Positions 50,823 to 60,899 of a stretch of 64,000 nucleotides of DNA are shown here, in pieces. The translations under genes were made by a program, and so were the position numbers. Below the pieces are notes generated by a model that worked only from the letters and a program-made list of their open reading frames with translations, did no database searches and was not told where the DNA came from. The stretch is from UBA5195 sp034432755 (GTDB lineage Bacteria; Chloroflexota; Anaerolineae; Anaerolineales; Villigracilaceae): the NCBI GenBank assembly GCA_034432755.1, contig DAOUBQ010000050.1, positions 7,033 to 71,032 of the forward strand, read 5' to 3'. Each line of letters starts with the position of its first letter. Position 1 is the first letter of the stretch.

Positions 50823-53800
50823 ATGCCGCGACAAGAGAGCGCAGAGAAAGGCCGCAAAACGGTCGGCGTGTTTGTTGCACAGGTTGGACGGGTATGGGGT
50901 CTCGATTATATGTCTGCCATTACCGATGCCGCCGAAGCGCACGACATCAACCTGATTTGTTTTGTAGGAGGGAAACCAACCGCCATCACCACACCGGGAC
51001 AAATGTCGCCTTCCTACGGGTTGTACGACCTGGCCCAAACGGCTGACCTGGCTGGGATTATCCTTTCAGCCGACTTGGGACACGGCGTTCCCGGCGAAGA
51101 TATCCGACAGTTTGCCCGGACTTTTCAAAAAGTCCCGATAACAGCCACCGCGCTCGAGGTAGAACAAGCCCCCAACCTGCTGGTAGACAGCGTTGGCGGA
51201 ATGCGGATGCTGATTCGGCATCTCATCGAAGTACACGGCTACCAGCGAATCGCCTTCATCGGCGGGCCCAAACATCAGATAGAGGCCGAGCAGCGCCTGT
51301 TTGCCTACCGCGAGGAACTCAAGGCACACGGCATCGCATACGATGAACGCCTGGTGACGCAGGGTGATTACAGCCCCGAAAGCGGGCGCGCAGCCATCCG
51401 AAAACTTTTGGAAGGCCGCAAGGTCAAATTCGATGCGGTGGCTGCCGCCAATGACCGGATGGCCTTTGGCGCAATGGAAATGCTGCGAACGTATGGCCTG
51501 AATATCCCCAGCGATGTGGCCGTGACCGGATTCGACGATGTGCGCGAGGCGCGCTCGCTTGGCGTACCGCTGACGACCGTCCGACAGCCGTTTTACGACC
51601 TGGGCAAGAAAACCTTTGAAACCCTGCTCAAAATGATAGACGGCGATACTCAACCCACCCTGACGACCATTCCGACCGGAATTGTGGTGCGCTGGTCGTG
51701 CGGCTGCCAGCCTGGCTTTATTCAACAGGCCCAAATTTCGCGCGAGGAAGTGGCTCGCACCGGCACACTAGAAAATAAACAAGAGGTCTCCATCCGCGCC
51801 ATGTTCGAGGCCAGCGGCGCGCCCATGACCTCCAAAACCGCCCTCGCCAAAGTGTATCACCAGGTTTGGGAAACCTTTCTGCTGGCACTGCGCGGCGAAC
51901 AGGTGGCAGAATCCTTCCTGGCGAGCATCGAACAGGCCATCTTAACCCTGCAAAAATACAACGACGACCCCGGCAACTGGCACAATGTTCTCTCGGTTTT
52001 CCGCCGCCACGCACTGGCAGGCATCCTTGATAAAGACACAACATTGCAAGCGGAAAACCTGTTTCAGCAGGCGCGTATGCTGGTGGGCGAACTCTCGCAG
52101 CGTTACCAGGCTTATCAGCGCCTCGAATTGGAACAAGAGGAACAGGTTCTGCAAAACTTCAGTTTTGACATGGCCCCCGCCATGAGCCTGCATGAAATTG
52201 GCAGCGCCATCCAGAAAAATTTCCCGACAATGGGCATCGAGCGGATGTATGTCATGTTCTACGACAAAATTACCCGACCCCAGTCGGCGCTCATCCCCCC
52301 CTCGCAAACTCACCAATTGTTCCTGCAATATGAAGACGGCAAGTGCGACCTGTTCACCGAGCAGCCAAAAATTGCCACCGGGCACTTGATTCCGCGCAAC
52401 AGCATCCCAACCGACCGGCGTTATACGGCCGTGGTCATGCCCTTGGCCCTGGCACAAAGCCGATTCGGCTTTATGTGGATTGAAACGAAGACCGACGATT
52501 GGGAAATCTGCACCCGGGTGCGCAATTTGCTCTCCAGCGCGCTGTTGCGCACCATGCTGGTTGACCAACGCGAGGCAGCCCAGCGCGAGGTGGAGCGGCT
52601 GCTCTATGAAGCCAAGCAGCGCGCTGAGGAACTCGACCGCCTATACCAGAACGAACAAGAACGCCGCCGCGAGGCCGACGCCCTCTCCAAAGCCGCCCGC
52701 AACCTATCCACCGTCATCAGCGTGGAAGAAGTGCCACAGAAAATCCTGGAACAATTGCAAACGGTTCTGCCCTATGAGCGCGGCGCGCTTTTGATGGAAG
52801 AACGCGATGGTACTGTCAGCGTCCTGGCCCAACGCGGCTTTCCCAATGACCAGCGCGCCCAAGATTTGCGCGTTCAAATCAACCCCGGCGGCGTATATGA
52901 CCAGATTACGCGCACCAGCGAAATCATGGTTGTTGATGATGTCACCCAAGAAAAAGGCTGGACCCAATTGGATTGGCTGCCCGTGCATCACTCCTGGGTG
53001 GGCATCCCGTTGTTTGCCAAGAACAAAGTGGTCGGCATGTTATCGCTCACCCGTGTTCCCAAAGCCGCCTTCAGCGCCGATGACCTGTTGCTGGCTTCCA
53101 CCTTTGCCATGCAGGCTGCCATTGCCTTGCAAAATGCCCGTCTCTATGACGACCAGGCCAAATTTAATGAACTGATGGAACACATGGTGGAACAGCGGGT
53201 GGAAGAATTGCACAGCGCGCTCACCACCCTCGAGAAACTCGACAAAAACAAAACCTCCTTCATCCAAGTAGCCGCCCATGAACTGCGCACCCCCATTACC
53301 GTCATCAAAGGCAACCTGGGCATTCTCAAAACGATTGAAGCCATTCAAAACAACGAAACGTATAACCAGGTGGCCGAGGGCGCGCTCAAAGGCACCGACC
53401 GCCTGCTGCAAATCGTCAACGCCATGCTCGATGTCGCCAAACTCGAAAGTCAGGCCATCACCCCTCACCTGGAGCCGACCATCGTTGGGCTGATTTTGCA
53501 GTTGGTGCAAAAAGAGTACAAGAACGACCTGAAAGAACGCAACATCACCCTGACGGTCGAAAGCAGCATCAGCCAGTTACCACAAGTCATGGCCGACCCG
53601 CACTTATTACAAAAAGCGCTCGATGCCATTGTGGTCAACGCCATCAAATTCACACCCGATGGCGGCGCAATCACCATTAGCGGCGAAAGCGTGCAAGATG
53701 AGCGCAAAGGCCCGTGCATCGAACTGCGGATTGCCGATACGGGCATTGGCATTGACCCGGCCAATCACAAGGTCATCTTCGAAAAACTGCACCAGATTGG

Positions 53801-53990
53801 CAAGGTGGAGTTGCATTCCTCAGGGCGCACCAAGTTCAAGGGCGGCGGCCCCGGCCTGGGCCTGTCTATTGCTGCGGGCATCGTCAAAGCCCACGACGGT
53901 AAAATCTGGGTCGAAAGTCCCGGTCACGACGAAGAAAAACTGCCTGGCAGCACCTTTTTCATCCGCATCCCCATCAAACCGCCAGCCTGA
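50823..53990 (+). CDS. Histidine kinase with LacI-type sugar-binding sensor domain and GAF domain
   Basis: 1055 aa, no signal peptide and no membrane helix. Residues about 13-290 form a periplasmic-binding-protein fold like that of LacI repressors (GYQRIAFIGGPKH, AANDRMAFGAMEML, VAVTGFDDVREA), without the DNA-binding helix-turn-helix. A helical region and a first GAF-like stretch follow, then a coiled coil and a GAF domain (about 645-785). The kinase core has His 819 in HELRTPIT, an asparagine box near VVNAIKF, and IADTGIGIDP plus GPGLGLSIAAG. The layout suggests a cytoplasmic sensor of a sugar-like ligand that signals through phosphorylation. No response regulator is adjacent. It is divergent from the ATPase gene. 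Confidence 0.88.
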   Translation: MPRQESAEKGRKTVGVFVAQVGRVWGLDYMSAITDAAEAHDINLICFVGGKPTAITTPGQMSPSYGLYDLAQTADLAGIILSADLGHGVPGEDIRQFARTFQKVPITATALEVEQAPNLLVDSVGGMRMLIRHLIEVHGYQRIAFIGGPKHQIEAEQRLFAYREELKAHGIAYDERLVTQGDYSPESGRAAIRKLLEGRKVKFDAVAAANDRMAFGAMEMLRTYGLNIPSDVAVTGFDDVREARSLGVPLTTVRQPFYDLGKKTFETLLKMIDGDTQPTLTTIPTGIVVRWSCGCQPGFIQQAQISREEVARTGTLENKQEVSIRAMFEASGAPMTSKTALAKVYHQVWETFLLALRGEQVAESFLASIEQAILTLQKYNDDPGNWHNVLSVFRRHALAGILDKDTTLQAENLFQQARMLVGELSQRYQAYQRLELEQEEQVLQNFSFDMAPAMSLHEIGSAIQKNFPTMGIERMYVMFYDKITRPQSALIPPSQTHQLFLQYEDGKCDLFTEQPKIATGHLIPRNSIPTDRRYTAVVMPLALAQSRFGFMWIETKTDDWEICTRVRNLLSSALLRTMLVDQREAAQREVERLLYEAKQRAEELDRLYQNEQERRREADALSKAARNLSTVISVEEVPQKILEQLQTVLPYERGALLMEERDGTVSVLAQRGFPNDQRAQDLRVQINPGGVYDQITRTSEIMVVDDVTQEKGWTQLDWLPVHHSWVGIPLFAKNKVVGMLSLTRVPKAAFSADDLLLASTFAMQAAIALQNARLYDDQAKFNELMEHMVEQRVEELHSALTTLEKLDKNKTSFIQVAAHELRTPITVIKGNLGILKTIEAIQNNETYNQVAEGALKGTDRLLQIVNAMLDVAKLESQAITPHLEPTIVGLILQLVQKEYKNDLKERNITLTVESSISQLPQVMADPHLLQKALDAIVVNAIKFTPDGGAITISGESVQDERKGPCIELRIADTGIGIDPANHKVIFEKLHQIGKVELHSSGRTKFKGGGPGLGLSIAAGIVKAHDGKIWVESPGHDEEKLPGSTFFIRIPIKPPA

Positions 53991-53997
53991 TTTCCAT

Positions 53998-54081
53998 CGG
54001 TCGTATGCCGAAAGTTGTGTAAATTCGTAGCGCGAGATTAATCTCGCGCTACTTTTACACAACCATTGAGATACATCCCTG
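53998..54081. repeat. Nested inverted repeat element between convergent genes
   Basis: The outer arms GTTGTGTAAA/TTTACACAAC enclose the inner palindrome GTAGCGCGAGAT-TA-ATCTCGCGCTAC, so 54014-54063 can fold into one long hairpin. A diverged copy in opposite orientation is at 26237-26320. It may also end transcription of the convergent kinase and galK genes. Confidence 0.75.
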
Positions 54082-54109
54082 ATTTCAAGGTTGCGCCCGG
54101 CGAATAAAA

Positions 54110-55282
54110 TTATAAAACTCCTGCCCCAGCGGAGGCCTTGCAAATATAAATTTCTGGATGAAGACCCGTCTGCGACTCGTAGGCCGCCGCTAGAGACTGA
54201 GCAAACGCTTCGGCTTGCTCCCGCGCCACCAGGTTGACCGTACACCCGCCGAATCCGGCCCCCGTTAAACGAGCGCCATAACACCCTGGCAGCAATTGGG
54301 CCGCCGCCGCCATCACGTCTAATTCTGGGCAAGAAACCTGGTACAAGTCGCGCAGGCTGGCGTGACAGGCATTCATCAACTCGCCAAAACGCGAAAGGTC
54401 ACCCGCCTGAAGCAGCGGAATGGCCTGCTGCGCGCGTTCAATTTCTTCCACCACATGCCGGGCGCGCTTCTCCACTTCGGCGGGCAGCCTGCCGGCCAGG
54501 CGGTTAAAATCGGTCAGGCTCACATCGCGCAGTGCGCGAATCTCTGGCAACCCAGCCTGGAGCAACCGCACGGCTTCTTCGCAAGCCGCGCGCCGCTGGT
54601 TGTATTCGCCGCTGGTCAATTTTCGGCGCACCGTTGTATCGGCCACCACAATCGAGACCCCTTCGGGCAGGGTCAGCGTTTCCCATTCCAGCGAACGGCA
54701 ATCCAAAAAAAGCAGGTGGTTCTCGACCCCGCAGGCCGAGGCAAACTGGTCCATGATGCCACAGTTGACGCCCACATACTGGTTTTCTGCGCGCTGACCC
54801 AGTTTTGCCAGTTCCATCGGTGCAAGGCTCCAACCGCCCAATTGTTGCCAGGCCACCCCAAAAGCCATCTCCACCGAGGCAGAGGAGCTCAACCCAGAGC
54901 CGCGCGGCACGTCTGAAGCAAACACAGCATCCATCGCGGGCGTTTCCAGCCCGGCTTCGCGCAGCGCCCACATCATCCCGGCGGGGTAACGCGCCCAATC
55001 GGGCAGCGGCGAGCCATCGGGTTGGGTTTTCGCGGGCAACGTTTGGGGTGCAAACCTCGCCCCGGCATCGAAATCGGCAGCCCATAGCGTGGTCTGACCT
55101 GAATCCGCCGGACCAAAAGCAATGTAAGTGGCACGGTCAATGGCCGCTGGCAGCACAAACCCATCGTTATAATCCACATGTTCTCCCAGCAAGTTCACTC
55201 GCCCCGGCGCGCGGGCAACATAAGCGGGCAGGCGGCCAAATTTTTGCTGAAAGATAGCGGAAAGGTTATCTGGGAGATTCAT
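54110..55282 (-). CDS. galK: Galactokinase
   Basis: Phosphorylates D-galactose to galactose 1-phosphate. 390 aa, normal length. The galactose motif is GRVNLLGEHVDYNDGFVLP, the ATP loop is GSGLSSSASVEMA, and the third GHMP motif is TGAGFGGCTVNLV; LAKLGQRAENQYVGVN is also typical. The ATG at 55282 (MNLPDNLSAIFQQKFG) fits relatives; upstream in-frame codons are not conserved. No other Leloir genes are adjacent. Confidence 0.95.
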   Translation of the reverse strand: MNLPDNLSAIFQQKFGRLPAYVARAPGRVNLLGEHVDYNDGFVLPAAIDRATYIAFGPADSGQTTLWAADFDAGARFAPQTLPAKTQPDGSPLPDWARYPAGMMWALREAGLETPAMDAVFASDVPRGSGLSSSASVEMAFGVAWQQLGGWSLAPMELAKLGQRAENQYVGVNCGIMDQFASACGVENHLLFLDCRSLEWETLTLPEGVSIVVADTTVRRKLTSGEYNQRRAACEEAVRLLQAGLPEIRALRDVSLTDFNRLAGRLPAEVEKRARHVVEEIERAQQAIPLLQAGDLSRFGELMNACHASLRDLYQVSCPELDVMAAAAQLLPGCYGARLTGAGFGGCTVNLVAREQAEAFAQSLAAAYESQTGLHPEIYICKASAGAGVL

Positions 55283-55450
55283 AATCACCTGGCGTAGTTT
55301 AGGATAGTTCCAATTGTGGATTATAGCAGTAAGTCTGTACCGCGGCCTTAAAGCAGTGAAGCACAAGCGAAAGCCTGCGACATGATTCTCTCGGAACAGT
55401 TTCAGGCGAAAGAAGAATTATGTATAATCGGGGCCAAGGTTCTTGTAATC

Positions 55451-58400
55451 ATGAATTTTTTGAGATGCCCGCGCAATAACAGGCCGTTCCCCCGCCTGGT
55501 TACAGCCTGCCTGTTGGTTGCCACCCTGGCGGTTGGATTGTTTTTCCCGGCCACGGGCAAGGCTTTGCCGTCCCCGGCTGCCGGTCAATTTTTTCACTAC
55601 GGGCCAGATGCCCGCTTCGAACGATTGACGGTGGAAGACGGCCTGCCCAGCAGCACAGTGCTGGGCGTTTTGCAAGACCAGCAAGGTTTTATGTGGTTTG
55701 CCACTTCCGATGGGCTGGCACGCTACGACGGTTACGAGTTCAAAGTTTTTCAACACGACCCGCAGAATCCCAACAGCCTGAGCCACAACAATACATTTGC
55801 GCTGATAGAAACCCGAGATGGCCTGATTTGGGTCGGCACCGACCCCGGCGGGCTGAACGTGTATGACCCCAAAACCAACACCTTCCAGGTCTACCGGCAT
55901 GACCCACAAAACCCCAACAGCCTGCCCAATGACAGCGTGTGGTCTTTGCTCGAAGCCCGTGACGGCTCGCTTTGGGTTGGCACGCGCGGAGGGCTGGGGC
56001 ATTTGGACCGTCAGACTGGAACGTTTAAGAACTACCTGCACGACCCCCAAAATCCGCGCTCACTGACCTGGCCAGTAGTGCAGCGCCTGTACCAGGACCG
56101 CGCCGGGACGATTTGGGTCGCCACGCGATTTGGGCTGCAACGATATGACCCATCCACCGATGATTTCACCACCTTCAAAAATGACCCCGCTGACCCTACA
56201 AGCCTTTCTGCCAACAATATATGGGCCATGCTCGAAGACTCGAAAGGCAACTTTTGGGTAGGCACACGCGGCGACGGCCTGAACCGCATGGACCGCCAAA
56301 AGGAAACTTTTACTGCCTACCGCTACGACCCGATTACCCCCAATCGCATCAGTGACGACCGAATTTGGAGCATTTACGAAGACTCTGCCGGGAGACTATG
56401 GATTTCCACCGAAAACGGCGGCCTCAACCTGTTCGACCCCCAAACCGAAACGTTTACTGCCTTTCGGCATAACATCAATGACCTGTTTAGCCTGAGTGCC
56501 GATGACCTCTTTGCCATCTATGAAGACCGCTCAGGCGTGCTGTGGGTCACCGGGCGAGGAGGCGGCGGAGTGAACCTTCTTTACCCAGCTCTGCAGCGGT
56601 TTGGGTGGTACCGGCAAATTCCGCAAAGCCCGGTTTCGCTGACCAATGGCAACGTCTTCGCCATCCTGCCCGAAGGGGAGACCCTGTGGGTTGGCACCTT
56701 TGGCGGCGGGTTGAACCGAATCGACCGTAAGACGGGAATCGTTCAGGCTTATCGTTACGAGGCGGGCAATCCGGCCAGCCTTTCGAACAACAAGATATAC
56801 AATATTTTTCGAGATGCCAACGGCACGCTTTGGGTGGCGACCTCGGGCGGCGGGTTAAACCGCTTCGACGATGCAAGCGGCACCTTTACTGCCTACAAAC
56901 TGGTTTCAGACGACCCAACCGCCCTGCCCACCAACTTCATCACCACCATCAAACAGGCAGGCAAAAACCAATTGTGGCTCGGCACGCTCGGCGTGGGGCT
57001 GGTTTTGTTCGATACACAGAATGGAAAAGTCACCAGGCTCTACAAAAATGACCCAAGCGACCCGGCCAGCCTGGGCGAAGACACCATTTACGACCTCGTG
57101 ACCGATTCGCAGGGTATGGTTTGGGTTGCCACCGCACGCGGCGGGCTAAACCGGCTCGACCCAAACACCGGCCAGTTTACCCGCTTCCAGCACGACCCGG
57201 CCAACCCCAACAGTATTTCGAGCGATTCGGTCTACAGCCTCCATCTGGACCCGACCAATCAGATTTTATGGGCCGGCACATCGGGCGGCCTGAACCGCCT
57301 GGAAATCGAAGCAGGCCAATGGAAAAACTACACCACCCGCCAGGGATTGCCCAGCGACACGGTAGTCGGCATCCAGCCGGATGGCACGGGCGGGCTGTGG
57401 GTCAGCACCACGCGCGGATTGAGTCGCTTCGATGCCGTTCTCGGAACTTTTCGGAATTATGATGCGCGCGATGGTTTGCAGGGCAACCAATATAACATCG
57501 CCAGCACCGCCCGCGCTGCCGATGGCGAGGTTTTCTTTGGCGGGCCAAACGGGGTCACTTTCTTTCATACGAGGGAGATCTTCGACAATCAATATGAGCC
57601 AAAAGTCGTCCTGACCGGCCTGGAATTGTTCAACCAGCCGGTAAAAATAGATGGAAAAATTCTCAGCCAGCCCATCGAATACACTCCCTCTATCACGCTC
57701 CAGCACGACCAGTCGGTTTTCACCATTGAATTTACCGGCCTGAGTTACCAAAACGCTTCGCGCAACCTGTATCGCTATCAAATGGAAGGGTTCGATAAGG
57801 ACTGGTCGCCCCCAAAAACCATTCGCCGCGCCACCTATACCAACCTTTCACCCGGAACTTACACATTTATAGTTTATGCCACCAACAATGATGGCCAATG
57901 GAGCCGCACCCCGGCGCAATTGCGCATCATCATCCTTCCGCCCTGGTGGCAGACCTGGTGGTTCAGAGGATTAACAGTTCTTGCGCTGGTGGGGCTGGCA
58001 CTGGGCGGGTTACATTGGCGCACCCGCCAGATTCGCCTGCTGAATGCCAAACTCGAAAAACGGGTCATGGAGCGCACCGTCGAACTGCGAGAAGAAATCC
58101 TGCGACGCCAGACCGCCGAAGAAAAATTACGCGAAGCCAACGATGCGCTTCAGGCCAAACTGAATGAAATCATCGAATTACAGGCCAAACTGCGCGAACA
58201 GGCCATCCACGATGCCCTGACCGGCCTGTTCAACCGACACTACCTGACGGATGTAATGTCCACAGAGTTGAGCCGCGCTCAGCGCGGGAACTATCCCGTT
58301 ACCTTCATGCTGATAGACCTGGACCACTTCAAAACAATCAACGACCAATACGGGCATCATGAAGGCGATAGGGTGCTGGCGGCTGCTGGGAAAATGCTTT

Positions 58401-58732
58401 TGGAACATATTCGCCAGGGTGATTACGCCTTCCGCTACGGCGGCGAAGAGTTCCTGGTCATCTTGCCCGATACCGCGCCGCAAGATGCGCTGTACCGCGC
58501 CGAACAACTGCGCGCCGATTTCATTGCCCTTAAAGTTGAAGTGGATGGAAACGCCATCAAAATTACCGCCTCGATTGGGGTGGCTATCTACCCCTTCGAT
58601 GGCGAGAAAAGTGAAGACATCCTGCGCTATGTTGATGCGGCGCTGTACCAGGCCAAAGGCAAGGGCCGCGACCGGGTGATTATCTCACCGAACACGCGCA
58701 AAATATTGAAAGCGCACGACGAAACTCAATAG
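55451..58732 (+). CDS. Two-component-type propeller sensor fused to diguanylate cyclase
   Basis: 1093 aa. It has an N-terminal signal/anchor (LVTACLLVATLAVGLFF). About fourteen repeats of LWVGT..GGLNRLD or WVATSGGG type then form two seven-bladed propellers (about residues 50-690). A Y_Y_Y domain (YRYQMEGFDKDWS) and one membrane helix (FRGLTVLALVGLALGGL) follow, then a coiled coil and a GGDEF domain with GGEEF. An inhibitory-site RxxD (RQGD) sits five residues before GGEEF, so c-di-GMP feedback is likely. The sensor lies outside the membrane and may detect a polymer or its breakdown products, as in hybrid systems. The ATG at 55451 is preceded by a TATAAT at 55421. Ligand unknown. Confidence 0.9.
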   Translation: MNFLRCPRNNRPFPRLVTACLLVATLAVGLFFPATGKALPSPAAGQFFHYGPDARFERLTVEDGLPSSTVLGVLQDQQGFMWFATSDGLARYDGYEFKVFQHDPQNPNSLSHNNTFALIETRDGLIWVGTDPGGLNVYDPKTNTFQVYRHDPQNPNSLPNDSVWSLLEARDGSLWVGTRGGLGHLDRQTGTFKNYLHDPQNPRSLTWPVVQRLYQDRAGTIWVATRFGLQRYDPSTDDFTTFKNDPADPTSLSANNIWAMLEDSKGNFWVGTRGDGLNRMDRQKETFTAYRYDPITPNRISDDRIWSIYEDSAGRLWISTENGGLNLFDPQTETFTAFRHNINDLFSLSADDLFAIYEDRSGVLWVTGRGGGGVNLLYPALQRFGWYRQIPQSPVSLTNGNVFAILPEGETLWVGTFGGGLNRIDRKTGIVQAYRYEAGNPASLSNNKIYNIFRDANGTLWVATSGGGLNRFDDASGTFTAYKLVSDDPTALPTNFITTIKQAGKNQLWLGTLGVGLVLFDTQNGKVTRLYKNDPSDPASLGEDTIYDLVTDSQGMVWVATARGGLNRLDPNTGQFTRFQHDPANPNSISSDSVYSLHLDPTNQILWAGTSGGLNRLEIEAGQWKNYTTRQGLPSDTVVGIQPDGTGGLWVSTTRGLSRFDAVLGTFRNYDARDGLQGNQYNIASTARAADGEVFFGGPNGVTFFHTREIFDNQYEPKVVLTGLELFNQPVKIDGKILSQPIEYTPSITLQHDQSVFTIEFTGLSYQNASRNLYRYQMEGFDKDWSPPKTIRRATYTNLSPGTYTFIVYATNNDGQWSRTPAQLRIIILPPWWQTWWFRGLTVLALVGLALGGLHWRTRQIRLLNAKLEKRVMERTVELREEILRRQTAEEKLREANDALQAKLNEIIELQAKLREQAIHDALTGLFNRHYLTDVMSTELSRAQRGNYPVTFMLIDLDHFKTINDQYGHHEGDRVLAAAGKMLLEHIRQGDYAFRYGGEEFLVILPDTAPQDALYRAEQLRADFIALKVEVDGNAIKITASIGVAIYPFDGEKSEDILRYVDAALYQAKGKGRDRVIISPNTRKILKAHDETQ

Positions 58733-58848
58733 CCCAAACGGATGAAACAGACGGGCGAAAACGTGGGGTAAAATTTTGCTATTCATCGCAAAAAGGTTAC
58801 GGCTATACGGTTCGATGGCGCAGGAAATGCCGCCTTATGGAGATTCTC

Positions 58849-60891
58849 ATGGAACAAGAACAAAACTTCTTTACCACCACCGCCGGTATCGTCACAGTGG
58901 TCATTGTCTTATTGTGCTGTTGTTGCCTCGCAGTTGCAGCAGGTGGATTCAGCGGGTTGCTGTGGCTTGGCAGCCAGGCTGCGCCGCCCTATATTGATGA
59001 GCCGCCCACTTATGAATACAACACTCCTTCCCCCTTTAATCCGAACCCTGTTGCCACGCCCACTGCGCCGGTCATCACCCGCCCGGCGTTAGATGAAATC
59101 TCGACCAAGACCCTCGAAACGCTCAAGAACACCATCGTCCCCGAAAACGACCCGCGCGAACTGGCCTGCCGGTTGAAGAATATCTGCAATGTGCCTGAGA
59201 CCTTCCCGCAAGGGCCGTTTGAGGTGGGCGCGAAGAAACAATTCTGGGTGATGAACGTGCAAACTATCGAATACCGCCAGTTGACTGCCAACCTGGCCTA
59301 CAAAACCGATGTGGCTTACTTTTGGGTCGAGGAGGGCGTCCGCTTTAGCCAGAGCGAGGCCAAAGACCTGGTGGACGCCTTCAGCCAGAAAATGGTGCCG
59401 ACCAACCGCGAATTTTTCGGGATGGAACCCTCCCCCGGCATGGACGGCGACCCGCATATCTACCTGCTCTACGCCCGCGGGATTGGCGGCAGCACTGCCG
59501 GCTATTTCTCATCGTCGGATGCACAACACCCGCTGGTAAACCAATATTCCAACGGCCATGAAATGTTCGTCTTCAACGCCGATAACTCACCACTCGCCGA
59601 CCCCTACACCTATGGCGTGCTGGCGCACGAATTCCAGCACATGATTCACTTTGGGCGCGACCGCAACGAGACATCCTGGCTGAACGAAGGATTTTCGGAA
59701 TTGGCTGTTTTACTCAATCATTACTCTACCGGCTTCAAAGATTCGTCTTACCTTTCGCGCCCCGATTTGCAATTAACCGATTGGGGGCCAGACGTGGGCC
59801 AGAACGCCCCCTACTACGGCGCAAGTTTCCTGTTCACTACTTACTTTTTACAAAGGTTTGGCGAGCAGGCCACCCAAGCCCTGGTGCGCGAGGCCGATAA
59901 CAGCATGGACAGCGTGGATAAAGTGCTCGACGCAATTGGCGCAACCGACCCACGCTCTGGGCAGCCCATCCGCGCCGATGATTTATTCATGGATTGGGCC
60001 GTTGCCAATTACCTGCTCGACCAATCGGTGGGCGATGGCCGCTATGCCTACCAACGCTACCAGCCTTTCTCCAAAGCCGCCGAAGCCAGGGCTTTTACGA
60101 CCTGCCCGGCGGAATATTCCGACACGGTCAACCAATACGGCGTAGATTACATTCGTTTTTCGTGCAAAGGAAAATATACCTTGCGCTTTGAAGGCTCCAC
60201 CGCCACCACCCTGCTGCCAGCCGATGCCTACTCTGGCAAATACGCTTTTTGGTCGAACAAAGGCGATGAATCGGATATGACCCTGACGCGCGAATTTGAC
60301 TTTCGCAGCGTCACCGGCCCGCTGACTCTCAACTACCGCACCTGGTACGACATCGAAGAAGGCTGGGACTATGCCTACCTGCAAGCCTCCAGCGATGGCG
60401 GACAAACCTGGCAAATTCTCCTCACCCCCTCTGGCACTTCCGAGGACCCAGCAGGCAACGCCTATGGCTGGGGCTACACTGGCTCGAGCAGCGGTTGGAT
60501 TGAAGAATCGGTGGATTTGAGCCAGTTGGCCGGGCAAAAGGTTCTCTTGCGCTTCGAGTACATCACCGACGCCGCCGTGAACGGCGAAGGAATAATGGTG
60601 GATGACATTTCCATCCCTGAAATCAACTACTTCGATGATTTTGAAACCGGCGCAAATGGCTGGCAGGCCGAAGGTTTTGTTCGCATCGAAAACCTGCTGC
60701 CGCAGACCTTCCGGCTGGCACTCATCCGCAAGGGCGGGCAGACCACCGTCGAGACCATCACAGTCAACCCCGACCAAACTGCCGAAATCAACCTCGACCT
60801 GGGCGGCGATACGCGGGAAGTCATCTTGCTGGTGAGCGGCACAACCCGCTTTACGCGCAGCGTGGGAAGTTATCTTGTAACAGTAAAATAA
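58849..60891 (+). CDS. Secreted/anchored M6-like metalloprotease (immune inhibitor A type)
   Basis: 680 aa. A hydrophobic N-terminal segment with CCCC (VVIVLLCCCCLAVAAGG) anchors it. A Pro/Thr linker follows. The zinc protease site is HEFQH (residues 260-264 from this start) with WLNEGFSE supplying the third glutamate. C-terminal beta domains resemble the MAM/immune inhibitor A region (YRTWYDIEEGWDYAYLQAS, then FDDFETGANGWQ). The ATG at 58849 has GGAG six bases upstream; a second ATG four codons earlier is less well placed. It probably degrades external proteins. Confidence 0.85.
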   Translation: MEQEQNFFTTTAGIVTVVIVLLCCCCLAVAAGGFSGLLWLGSQAAPPYIDEPPTYEYNTPSPFNPNPVATPTAPVITRPALDEISTKTLETLKNTIVPENDPRELACRLKNICNVPETFPQGPFEVGAKKQFWVMNVQTIEYRQLTANLAYKTDVAYFWVEEGVRFSQSEAKDLVDAFSQKMVPTNREFFGMEPSPGMDGDPHIYLLYARGIGGSTAGYFSSSDAQHPLVNQYSNGHEMFVFNADNSPLADPYTYGVLAHEFQHMIHFGRDRNETSWLNEGFSELAVLLNHYSTGFKDSSYLSRPDLQLTDWGPDVGQNAPYYGASFLFTTYFLQRFGEQATQALVREADNSMDSVDKVLDAIGATDPRSGQPIRADDLFMDWAVANYLLDQSVGDGRYAYQRYQPFSKAAEARAFTTCPAEYSDTVNQYGVDYIRFSCKGKYTLRFEGSTATTLLPADAYSGKYAFWSNKGDESDMTLTREFDFRSVTGPLTLNYRTWYDIEEGWDYAYLQASSDGGQTWQILLTPSGTSEDPAGNAYGWGYTGSSSGWIEESVDLSQLAGQKVLLRFEYITDAAVNGEGIMVDDISIPEINYFDDFETGANGWQAEGFVRIENLLPQTFRLALIRKGGQTTVETITVNPDQTAEINLDLGGDTREVILLVSGTTRFTRSVGSYLVTVK

Positions 60892-60899
60892 GATCACGC

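Noticed and set aside
58733..58848. c-di-GMP riboswitch before the M6-like protease
   Set aside because: GCAAAAAGGTTACGG and GGCGCAGGAAATGCC look suggestive after a GGDEF gene, but the conserved GEMM order could not be reproduced by hand.
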